Positions 1 through 14,553 of a DNA stretch of 27,631 nt are shown piece by piece. Origin of the DNA: Thamnocephalis sphaerospora (lineage: Eukaryota; Zoopagomycota; Zoopagomycetes; Zoopagales; Sigmoideomycetaceae); NCBI GenBank assembly GCA_003614735.1, contig KZ992592.1, positions 1-27,631 on the forward strand, in the 5' to 3' direction. The position numbers and the translations under genes are program-made. The notes beneath the pieces are model-generated. The model saw only the letters and a list, made by a program, of their open reading frames with translations. It did no database searches and was not told where the DNA came from. Every line of letters begins with the position of its first letter. Within the stretch, counting starts at the first letter, position 1.

Positions 1-66
1 ACTACCTTGGCTGGCCGTGGACCTTCACTGGCGCAGGCGACTACACAATGAATTGTTGTTCATCAG

Positions 67-74
67 TCACGTGA
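67..74. promoter_or_regulatory. CACGTG palindrome upstream of RPL39 (Cbf1-like site)
   Basis: The 8-bp palindrome TCACGTGA lies about 115 bp upstream of the RPL39 start codon. It matches the core bound by bHLH factors of the Cbf1 type, which help control ribosomal protein genes in some yeasts. A CT-rich stretch follows at about 124-146, just before the ATG. The motif is seen directly; the factor and its function are inferred, and an 8-mer can occur by chance. Confidence 0.35.
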
Positions 75-186
75 TTGTTGGGTGCTGGAGGCGCGTACTA
101 GCAGCCACCGTGCGCCATTAGCTGTCTCCCTCCTCCTCCCACTTTCATCGACGACGACATCGTCTTTACTCGCACACTCGAGCAAA

Positions 187-810
187 ATGGTATGTACCAC
201 AGGCGCCAGATGCCTAAGCGACTCGATGGACGGACAAGGGGATGGATAGATGGATGAATGGATGGATGGATGGATGAACGGCTGGTCGATGGGCGACGAG
301 CAGACTGGTGGCGGCGCAGCCTGGATGGTCGCGTCGAGCAAGGGGCTGTAGTGGTGGCGCATTAGGCTGAATCCCCGCCACTTGGTTGGCAATCGGGCCG
401 TATTCTGGAGACGTGCAGGTCGGGCGGCGGTCCCTGTGGCGTAGGAGCAGCTTACGGGAACGGTCGTGCTGCAATCTCCATTCGTCGCCAGCAACATGGA
501 GTGATTCATACTAACGCTGGTACATTTGCTTTGCTTGTGCTCCTGTAGCCGTCGAACAAGACTTTCAAGGTCAAGCGCATTCTTGGCAAGAAGCAGAAGC
601 AGAACCGCCCGGTTCCGTACTGGTTCCGCCTGCGCACGGATAACACCATCCGGTAAGAAGCGCGCGTGTATGCGGCAGTGGACTGGTCGGGCGTGCGGCG
701 CGGCGATACAGCGTGGCTAGGAGTAACGGCTAACGCGTGCTTGCTCTGCGGCATCCCGTAGTTACAACTCCAAGCGCCGCCACTGGCGCCGCACCAAGCT
801 GAACCTCTAA
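187..810 (+). CDS. RPL39: 60S ribosomal protein L39 (eL39)
   Basis: Small basic protein of the large ribosomal subunit, located in the peptide exit tunnel. Three exons (187-189, 549-652, 762-810) encode 51 aa starting [20 protein letters not shown] and ending RRTKLNL, the usual eL39 length and sequence. The first exon is only the ATG. Intron 1 (190-548, 359 nt) starts GTATGT, has a perfect TACTAAC branch site at 509-515 and ends TGTAG. Intron 2 (653-761) starts GTAAGA. Every codon is accounted for, so the model is secure. Intron 1 is by far the longest in the window and carries a tetranucleotide repeat. A CACGTG element and a CT-rich leader lie upstream. Confidence 0.97.
241..277. repeat. GGAT/GATG microsatellite in RPL39 intron 1
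   Basis: Imperfect tandem GGAT (GATG) tetranucleotides run for about 37 bp inside the 359-nt first intron of RPL39. The purest part is about 260-277. It is intronic, so length changes would not alter the protein. Confidence 0.8.
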
Positions 811-1227
811 GCGGCTGCTTAGTGGTCCTCGAGAGCCTGTACTATGGGCGGTGGTGAACGAGGTGTACGCGCATACTCGCATTTGGATGCGCATGCATTT
901 TGAAAACTAGCTGCCCGGCGACGGCTGCTCCTGTGCATGCACGTATGCGGTGGTCGAGTGAATACACGCGCCGATCGTGGTCCATTCTGGCCGTCGTTGC
1001 ACTAGCAACATGTGTGCATTTGTATTAGATAATGTGGGCACGGGGCAACGCGACAAAGACGATGGCGTATCATGCTGAATGAGCGGCTACGCAATACCAC
1101 ATTTACAACGAATGCTAGAGCTGTGCGAACCAATACCAACTAGGTGTCTGTGGCAGTCTAATCTGTAAACACCAGTGCTTTCTCTTCCGCCTTCACACCA
1201 TTTGGTGCTACTCTTCTGTCCACGACA
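811..1227. other. Intergenic: RPL39 3' flank and NRDE2 upstream region
   Basis: No gene could be supported here. The stretch must hold the RPL39 3' end and the NRDE2 promoter. It contains two short palindromes, ATGCGCAT at 887-894 and GTGCATGCAC at 933-942. No TATA box or clear polyadenylation signal was identified. Confidence 0.6.
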
Positions 1228-4200
1228 ATGTCCACTCCTTCGGACACTTCAGCACCAAAAAGACAGCCAGCAGCTCCCTTGTTTGCTGCGTACCAGACTG
1301 TGAGCAAGCGTGCCATGTATAGCACACCAGAGCCCTATTGACCTGCTCGCTTCGCCAACCAACGTGACAACAGAGCACAGCGCTATGTCAGGTAGCAGAA
1401 CAGGGCACGAAAGCGGCTGCCAGACCGGCATTTGCTTCGGCCCCAAGTTTGCGGCCGCCGCCATCGTTTCCCAGCGCACCAGTAGCCGCAAAGGAGGTGG
1501 TGACCACAAAAACGGACCAATGTACCCGCAATGGCGTCAGCAGAGTCGTTAAATGAAACGTCAGCTAACGTTGCTGTAGCGAATGCACGCGTCAAGGTCA
1601 GTCGGAAAGATGTCAAGCGACGAGAAGCGCGCAGTCGCAGTAGAGAGCGATCGCGCTCTCCAAGACGACACAAAAAACGCTCGCGTCGGTCGGACCGCGA
1701 TAGGACGCGCACGCGCAGCAGTTCCCGAAGCTCTTCGGATGATTTGGATGAGCGGTATCGGCGGCGTCACCGACAAAGCCATAGACATGACGACAGTAGA
1801 ACACGCAAGGATAGCTCGTCTTCGCGGCGCAAACATGCACAGGTGAGGCTTTTATAGGTAGGTGCGCTTTAGGTGCAGCTACTAATGACTAAGATGCGAC
1901 CTACTGGATAAAAGTCAACAAAGCAAGAGTAAGTGTGCCGCTAGATGGGGAACATGGTGAACGACGGCGATACGCTGAAGATGTTTACGAGGCTCTGCCC
2001 GCGGTAGCAGCGGCCCTACGGATAACTCGATGTTTTTTACCGACACGACCGGCGATCGACACAACGATACTTACGAAAGCATGTATCGCTATGACGTCCC
2101 GCGCTATCGAGCACGCGAAGGTTGGTTTCCAGTGCGATAGCCAGCAAGCGAACAGCTACCTTTGACGTCTGACGTCTGCTGGCCGCAATTATAGTACGAC
2201 CCGTTTTAGGCGCTGCACTCTACGTCCATGCTACGCGAGATGCACACGGGGAGATATCTAGCCTGCGGATTGCCAGTGAAGGTCCACGGCCAGCCAAGGT
2301 AGTCTACGGTGTTAGCGCGCGCGGAAAACTTGACATCTTACGGTCATATACGATGCACAATGCGCAGCCCACTCGCTACATGGATGCCAAATACACAAGC
2401 CTTACATCTGAGCCTGTGGAAAATTGGCAAGCACACAGTAGCACTGATATTGCGCCAATGCATTGCATAGCTAACTCGTGTGATGGTACCACAGCAAGCC
2501 CAGTGCATCGGCAGAACCCGAGCTCTACGGAATGGAGTTTATATCGGTGCCCAAGGCTAGCAATGAGCAGAATGGGGAAAGGGACAGTCGCGCATTGCCC
2601 GTCGATGTAGGCGAAAGCTCAGCACGCGATCAGGCATTGGCACGATTACGGGCGCAGGTTGCGCAACTAGAATGCGCACTACAGGTGGTACGTTGGTGGC
2701 GGCCACGGCGTTGGACGCTATCAGATGCAAGTGAAACACGCTAACGCGATGCGATCACGACGTGTATGGCGACATCCATAGGACCCTGAAGATGTGGATC
2801 AGTGGCTTCAGCTGGTTGCTCTACAAGAGCAGGTGGTTGGCCAAAGCGGCCGCCGGAAACTTGAGTCGCGTCGTGCAACGATTGAGGTTAAAATGAGCGT
2901 TTTTGAAAAGGCGCTGCAGCATTGTCCCGGAGACGCGCGTCTCATTGCGGGCTATCTTGAATGCTGTGAAGAAATCCTGGAGTAAGTGCTCGACCGACCA
3001 TGGCACGACTTGTGTAGATCGCTGACTTGCAAGCTACCAGCACATCACATGTGCTTACCAAATGGGAGCAGATTGTAGCCATGTACTCCAGCCAAACTCT
3101 ACTATGGCTGCGCTATCTGGACTTTCGCCAACGGCACTTTTCCTCATTCAATGTGACAGCATGTGTGCAGGTGTACAGTCGGTGTCTGGGTGTCCTGCGA
3201 GAACGAATCTTTACTTCCTCAGGTACCTTGCTCGATCTTTGCCGTCCTGTTTCTTAGCGCGACTCACAGCTATCTGTGCGGTCAGATCGCGATTCGGCAG
3301 AAATGGAGGCGCTGCAGGTGTTTGAACGTGGTTGCCGGTTGCTTGCCGACGCCGGATACACCGAGCGAGCCATTGCTTGCTACCAGGCTGTGCTGGAGTT
3401 AGCATTCTTTGGCCCGGAATCCAGCAATAGGCAACAATGGGATACGAATCTGGAACGTTTTGAAGAGTATTGGGAAGCAATGCTGCCTCGCGTTGGCGAA
3501 AAGGTACAGTGTGCCTTGGCTTTCCTTCCTGCATTCGATCTTGACATGGCGCTGACTATTGTACCAGGGTGCTTGTGGATGGCTGGTACATTTACAAGGT
3601 GCGAGATGCGACGTCGCAATAAGCATCATTATCAATCAGTACGGCAGCTTACGAATACTTGGGCTTGCATGTGCTAGGCAACGCGCACGGCCAAGAAGGA
3701 CTATGGGATGAAGAGATGGCAGGCACAAGACAAGAGGAATACAGCAAGGGTGCCGAGGACGACACGGAGGTTCGCACAGGCACAGATGGTACGCAATAGC
3801 ATTGAGTCGTCAAACGCAGTTGGACCATTCCATGCCAAAGCATGGCTGACACTATTTTTCATACACGCTCAGCTTATCTTCACCGCTGGACTAGTATCGA
3901 GCGTAAATCGGCGGAAGATGGGCGTTTTCCGCGTCAGTCGTTGGAGGAAGACGAAGGTAAAGCTGGCCGAATGCGTTTGTACCCCCTTGCGCTAACCCGT
4001 GTGTTGCATACTTGACAGCCGACAGTGACTCTGACGTTGATTCTGTGGATGAAGATCCGTATCGAGTGGCGACATTTGACGACGTACAGCCCTTTCTCCT
4101 GCCCTTCTCTAGCCCACGAGCGCGCCTCAGACTAATACTTGCACTCTTGGCATTGCTTGGTGTGCCGATATCAGCCTCCCTGCCATCGTCGGACCCAATG

Positions 4201-6283
4201 GCTATGGATGCCCATATGCATGACGAATTATTGGATACACGCCTGTGCCGTGAATTTTTTCCTGAGCAAGGTAGCACCGCATCAGGGCAGCCAGTAGTCA
4301 TGCTGGATGGTGTGCCCGTCGTCCCCGAGACAGGTTCTGCCATTCACTGTTTGCACCAGTTTCCACTCCACAACTATCCCCAGCATGTTTACTCAGTGGA
4401 CTGTTCGCATGCGCCTCCGGCTGTGCAAGATTTTTGCCGGTAAGTCACTGCTGCAGCACTTTTACACGTAGCTAGTTTACCAATATTTTCATCTGCATTT
4501 CAGACGAGCCCTTGCTCAGCTTGCTCAAGACAGATACGATACGCAGCTTTATGCTCTATACCTCACATCTCTGCTACCTGACTATGCGAGACGGTATGTG
4601 ATCATTGGGCCATCTGTCTTGCTCGTTGTGCTAATCGCTCGCTATTCCTGATTCACCGTACTGTAGTGCACAGGCCATCCTCCATTCGATGGCATCTTTG
4701 GCAGCAAGCAGCCCTATTGCTTTTGTCGAGTTGCGCGCTCACCTGGATGCGCTAAGCTCTCAGAATCCAGAGCAGGTGAGCTGCTCTACCACCGCACCGT
4801 ACTGCATTCTTCACTTGGATCTGACGTTTTTGTCAGCACGGTGCAGCATTGCGCAGCATTTTACGATCGGCAGCATGCAACACCGATCAGCCGCTAAGGA
4901 ACACCGCTGCTGCCACACGGCCATTTGTCGAACTGCAGATGAAATCCAAAAGACATGGTCAAGCACTTGCCGCGTTGATGCGTGCTGCGCTGAGCGATGG
5001 TGCGGCAGGTATGTGAGGCAAGCCAGGTGCAGCTGACCTGCAAGCTAGCCCGTTAATGCAAAGTAGAGTGCGCAACTGATAGCGAAGAGGAAACGGATGT
5101 GGCATGGACGCCAATTCAAAAGCTGCGCGTCCGCAAGGTAATGAACACTCCATAGTAACTGATGGTGGTAGACACGCCATTTGCCGCCAGCTAAACCCTT
5201 GCACTTTTCTGTAGATATTTGCGGAACACAGCACGGCGCAGCTAGGAGCGTATGACGGCCAAACGACAACAGCCGGCTTGATGTTGGATGCTGTTCTGTG
5301 TCATGCGTACTTTGAGTATTTGACTCGCGGTTTGGAAGCAGCATCATCCGTGCTGGACACCGCACTGGCCACTCTTGCGCAAGCAGGACAGGAGAAGAAT
5401 ACTGGCACAGAAATGCTATTCATGAAATATCCTTGATCTGCGTTCATACACTGCACCGCGACCCATCATGCGTTGCACCCTTGACTCGCATCGTTCCTCC
5501 TTGGCGTATTCGGCTAGACACGTATGCTGACCTGCATGTTCAGCACAATCAGCAGCATCGCATGTTCCGACCGGCTACATTGCGCACGGTTCTTGAACGT
5601 GCACTTACACTCTTTCCAAACAACACAAACCTACTGTCACTATACCTCTACAGCGAGACGCGCTTCAAGATTGAGAATCGCGTCCGACGTTTTCTTGACA
5701 CGATGCTGAGCAGGTACGTGACTTTGCCATAGTGTCCATTCAACCGCGCGCTTAGCTAACGTGGCGTGCCTTTCTAGCACGCCCTCGTGTATCCTGTGGC
5801 TATTTCGTATCTTTGCAGAGCTCCATTTTTCGCGCGATGGCTGCAATTCTCACCAAGTGCGCGCACTATTCGAGGATGCGGTTAGATGCCAAAGGTACGC
5901 GCCGCAGCAGCACTGCAATGGTGCTGATGCACGATCGCTAACACGGTGATTGAAAGTACGACTGCATCGCCATCCATCTGGTCGGCATACATAGCGTTCG
6001 AGCTTCGACAGAAGCGCCCCAGCAAAGCCAAAAAGGTGCTATTTCGCGCACTGAGCGCGTGCCCGTGGCACAAAGGTGCGAGCTAGCAAATACACCGCCA
6101 CTGCATGGCATATGCTAACCTATCGTCGTCCGCGCACGCTTTTGGGCAGAATTGTGCATGCTGGCCTTTAGTCTTCCCACCAATACACTCACAGCCGAAG
6201 AGTGCCAGGAAGTAGTTGATCTAATGATGGAGCGGGAGATGCGTCTCCGGATTTCGCCAGAAGTTCCACCATCAGCCATGTAG
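1228..6283 (+). CDS. NRDE2: NRDE2-family nuclear RNA surveillance protein (HAT-like repeats)
   Basis: NRDE2 proteins work with the MTR4/exosome system in nuclear RNA processing and silencing. Exon model: 1228-1299, 1404-1521, 1580-1842, 1915-1928, 2008-2120, 2195-2426, 2495-2687, 2782-2981, 3041-3222, 3286-3503, 3568-3598, 3678-3788, 3873-3956, 4019-4439, 4504-4593, 4667-4775, 4837-5008, 5067-5137, 5215-5713, 5778-5894, 5957-6075, 6150-6283. That gives about 1180 aa, near the family size. Visible in order: a Pro/Phe-rich N-terminus (PSLRPPPSFPSAP), an SR/RS-rich basic block, FFTDTTGDRHN..YRYDVPRYR, EFISVP, then helical HAT/TPR-like repeats (ALFPNNTNLLSLY-type, FELRQKRPSKAKKVLFRAL) and a C-terminal EVVDLMMEREMRLRI. 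The frame changes between about 5379 and 5433 without a good intron, so the gene needs one missing base or a 32-nt GC-AG intron there. Exon 4 is only 14 nt and intron 6 is probably GC-AG. Exon 5 could start at 2011 and exon 7 could end at 2684. Family call strong; these joins less so. Confidence 0.88.
2427..2494 (+). other. Probable GC-AG intron in NRDE2
   Basis: A GCAAGC donor at 2427 joins to CACAG ending at 2494, with a GCTAAC branch site at about 2470. This is the pairing that joins ..SLTSEPVEN to KPSASAEPELYGMEFISVP in frame with the nearest acceptor after the branch site. The competing reading, GTAGCA at 2438 to the acceptor ending 2514, is also in frame but skips two good acceptors. 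Confidence 0.55.
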
Positions 6284-6399
6284 CGTGAACGTGCTCATTA
6301 AATCGTCCCAAGTCGACTGGGCATTCTAATTAATCGCGACGATCGTTTAATGAGGCAAATGGGTCCTGTGGCGATTTTCAGCTTTCAGCATAACTCGAC

Positions 6400-6746
6400 T
6401 TAGTCGTCGTAGCCAACAGGCGGGTTCCGGCGACGGTTCGGCACTACAGCAGTGCAGTACGCCGTCAGCGAATCCGCTATGCGCCCGTCCACTAAGTCAC
6501 ACTTACGCGGATAGCTGGCGGGAAGCTCTGGCGCAGGCTCGTAACCAAGACGACGACGAAGTGGGATACCAACGGCAGCCATCACCGGTCCTGCGACAAG
6601 GACCGCGTCAAGCATGAGTGGCTGGTCGTGGTAGAAACAGCACGACGCGCATACTTACCGGCTACGCCAACAATCAGCGAGAAGGAGATCACCGGATGAT
6701 CAAAGGTGAAGCGGCGGAAGCGATCCCAAAGACGGGCTACAGACAT
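6400..6746 (-). CDS. NUXM: NADH:ubiquinone oxidoreductase 9.5-kDa subunit (NUXM/NI9M type)
   Basis: Small accessory membrane subunit of mitochondrial complex I, probably corresponding to animal NDUFA3. Three exons on the minus strand (6659-6746, 6507-6590, 6400-6443) encode 71 aa, starting MSVARLWDRFRRFTFDHPVI and ending RRRNPPVGYDD. One membrane segment spans roughly residues 20-38 (ISFSLIVGVAGPVMAAVGIP). The G-PVM and SYPLP..GYDD pattern is that of the fungal 9.5-kDa subunit. Both introns start GTAAGT; intron 2 has a GCTGAC branch site. The gene converges on NRDE2 (116-bp gap) and diverges from NUP43. Its presence shows the organism keeps a proton-pumping complex I, unlike Saccharomyces. 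Confidence 0.88.
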
Positions 6747-7017
6747 GGTGCTGGCAAAAGACTCGACGACGTGTAGTGGGCAAATACGGGACGATGCGGT
6801 GAGGAAGCGGGGGGAGGGCAGAGAGGCGCTGGCTGCGGTGGCGACATAAACGCTGTGTTAGTGGCTGTCAGGCTGCCTGATTGTTTTGTTCAAGCCGACC
6901 ACTCTTATTACGCGTGAATTCCGCTGATCCTGCTGCTTTTCGGCGCTCGATTCCGCGTTTCCCGACCGCTTTCCCGCGTGCACTTGAATTTGGGGCTGTG
7001 TGTACCGGCTGAAAGTG
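6747..7017. promoter_or_regulatory. Divergent promoter region NUXM / NUP43
   Basis: This 271-bp gap between two start codons facing away from each other must hold both promoters. It includes a G-rich stretch at about 6805-6830 on the plus strand. No specific binding site could be named. Confidence 0.5.
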
Positions 7018-8685
7018 ATGGAATTTCAGACAAACACTCCCGTGAACCAGCGGGTTCAAAAAGTGAGGTGGCTTCGGCCGGCGGCGCGGTCGTACGGCCA
7101 GCAAGAGCTTTACCTGCTGGCAGGTCTGTCAGGCAACAACCAGGTCGGTTTCTACGCGCTGAGGATGCTGCGCAGTTGCTTACGTTGGCTGTTCGGCGCT
7201 GAATGCAGGCAGATAAAGTAGCGCTTTATGAATGCACGAGTGCTAGCGTGCAATCGCGTGGCGCCGCGCCACTCGACTTTAGCGCCACGGCCAAGGCGGT
7301 GGCAAAGCATCCGGGCGATCTTCTGGATATGGCGGTAGGCATACAATAGCGCAAGTGAAACAAGCGGTGTTTCTTGCTTATCTAAACGGCGCGCTAGTGC
7401 ATCGACGAAGCGACGTTTGCTACAGCCACCAGCGAGGGTAGCGTGCACTTTTACAACATAGCAAAGGTAATAGTCCGAGCACAACTGCAAATGACATATT
7501 GCTTGGTAGTCGAGTTAAATGCGCTTCGAATCATATAGGAAAATGGACGGCCAGGATCACTGCACCACGTTACGACGATTCCTACCTCGCCGGCAGAGCG
7601 AGGCAGCTCGGGACCAAGCACCTGCCTGGCTGTCCAGCCAAACGTAGCCAATGCACCTGAGCTTGCTGTCGCAGGGGAGGATGGCCGAGTGACGATTATG
7701 CGTGCTGACGGAGCATGCGTTGTCGATACATCGGGTAAGCCGACGATCTTGGACAACGTGTCTCGCTAGCGGACCGGCCTGTCGCTTATCTGCTACCGCG
7801 ATTTTGTTAGCTACGCATAGCATGTCTATTACCGGTCTTACGTGGCTTTCGTCTTCGCAGATTGTAAGCGCGAGCACGATGGACGCATTGCAGAGATGTG
7901 CTGGCTGACCTTACCGTGTACTGGTCCAGTTGGCGGCCACATCAGCCGGTCAGCTTCTGCTCTATGATCGAAATGATTTACGCAAACCAGTGGTCACAAT
8001 GGCAAAGTAAGTGGTTAATGCGCCGCCACAAAGGTGCTGCTCTACAATCTTGGGCTGACCGCTGTATGGTGCAGCGACGACGACCTATCTACAGGCATCA
8101 ATACAGTAGCAGTACATCCATCCCAGGTAAGGGCTGATGCGGTAAAAGTGGATGCAGGGCGGTGTATTCACCAGCAACATGTGCGCTTCTCGTCAAAGAT
8201 CAACAAGGTTGCAGCCGGCGACCAGCGTGGTCGAGTAGCAGTTTGGGATTTGCGGGCACGCCAGTTGGCATTTTCTGAATTCACACAGGCTCACAGTGCA
8301 CCAGGTGCGTAAGGAGCATTGCTTTGATTGATGCAGTGGCTTACAGGAACTCGGCGATAGTCTGGGAGGTGCGCTTTCATCCGCTGCACAGCGATCAGCT
8401 CATCAGCTGCTCTGATGGTGAGCAAACAGTATTCGACCATGCAACGCTGTGCATTGTGACTAACAGCTGGGCCCGTGGCCTACAGACAACACCTGCTGCA
8501 TTACCGACTGGGCACGATCGCATGATGAGCGTTTCTCCAGCTTACTGCAGCACCGGCAGCGTGTGCGCCCTGTTGTGCACCAGCTAAGCACCATGTCGGC
8601 CAATAGTATCGACTACAGTGTCACCGGCCAGGTGTTGGCATGCGGTTCTGATAGCGGGCAGCTGCTCTTCTACTTTGAAAGCTAG
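7018..8685 (+). CDS. NUP43: NUP43-like WD40 nucleoporin
   Basis: Nup43 is a WD40 propeller subunit of the Y-shaped (Nup107-160) nuclear pore complex. Ten exons (7018-7143, 7209-7334, 7398-7466, 7539-7734, 7811-7863, 7930-8006, 8075-8126, 8175-8304, 8361-8417, 8486-8685) give 361 aa, close to animal Nup43. Diagnostic pieces, in order: RVQKVRWLRP near the N-terminus, AVAGEDGRVTIMRADGA, AGDQRGRVAVWDLRARQ, VWEVRFHPLHSDQLISCSDD and a final SANSIDYSVTGQVLACGSDS segment matching the Nup43 end. The model closes in frame throughout. Exon 8 has an alternative in-frame acceptor that would start it at 8199 and drop 8 residues. A generic WD40 protein is the only alternative; the order of segments fits Nup43 well. 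Confidence 0.85.
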
Positions 8686-8867
8686 AGCGCAACGCGGCGT
8701 CGCATTGGCAGCAAGCACATAAAGCACTAGCGCCGTTTGTTTTTCCGCAGTGGTCCGTTCTCTCTCATTCCCCGACAGCTTCTACACGCGGCACCCACTG
8801 GGCCTGTGTGTTTCTCGCGCGCCGTAATCGCCAAGGTCTGGTCCAGCTACGCGGCTACCATCTCGTC

Positions 8868-12764
<3,897 letters not shown>

Positions 12765-12934
12765 GCCCACAGCGGGAGCTTTACAGCAGATATAAAGTCA
12801 AATCCGTTTAATAGCGCCACTTATACACACAAGCGTCGTCACTGATGCTGCATGTGGTATGCATTTGGGCGCTGTCTGCCAATACGCCAAACGCTCCCAG
12901 GCCTATAAGCACGGAGTGCGCGCACGGCCAGTCA

Positions 12935-13929
<995 letters not shown>

Positions 13930-14553
13930 AGTGCCTGCAGCGGTAAATATGCAGAAGCGTCAGTCACAGCTCGCACAGTCAGCACTCTGCGTACGACTTG
14001 ACTATGCAATCTTACAAATAAAAGGATGTAGCCCAAGGCCGGTAGCTGATAGCCGCAGTGGCGTAGGAGACGTTCGACGGCAGATGCGCGAACGCGACAC
14101 AGGCGACGTGTAATGAATATGCCGAAGGGGCAGCGATGATGGTAGCAATGACGACGGGGCACACGGGCAACTTTACAGGCGCGCCTACGCACACAGGACC
14201 GGCAGCAGCCAGAACAAAGTGGAATGCAAGATGGCAAAGAATAAGAGGCGCTGGACGAAAGAAGGCGGCGAAACAGCAACAGGCAGCAATGGCACCACAG
14301 GCATACGACCTGCGTGCTGATTGGCCGCTTCATGGATGCCAACGGCTGAGTCGCTGCCGCTGCTGCGACCACTGTCGCGAAGCAACACCGCCACGCGAGC
14401 AAATCACTTTGCGCTCTCTTTCTCTCCGCCATTTCTCTCCAAGCAGCCCATCTACCACCGTTCTCACGCTAAGGCAGCTCCATAAACCTCCGCTAGCCGC
14501 AGTCATCTCACCTCACTACCGTACTGCACGCTGCACACCCTGCTACTACTCTC
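13930..14553. promoter_or_regulatory. Long divergent intergenic region YPT6 / GUP1
   Basis: This 624-bp gap between divergent start codons is the longest non-coding stretch between genes here. The GUP1-proximal half (about 14405-14550) is pyrimidine-rich on the plus strand, with CTCTCTTTCTCTC at about 14414-14427, typical of a fungal promoter or 5' leader. Open frames in it look like chance: none resembles a known protein. Confidence 0.5.

Noticed and set aside
190-548. A snoRNA in RPL39 intron 1
   Set aside because: No convincing C (RTGATGA) and D (CTGA) box pair or H/ACA layout was found by eye, so it is noted only as worth a search.
1843-2120. A frameshift between NRDE2 exon 3 and the MFFTDTTGD exon
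   Set aside because: It first looked like an indel because no acceptor gave the right phase. The 14-nt micro-exon at 1915-1928 with a GTAAGT donor resolves it without any error.
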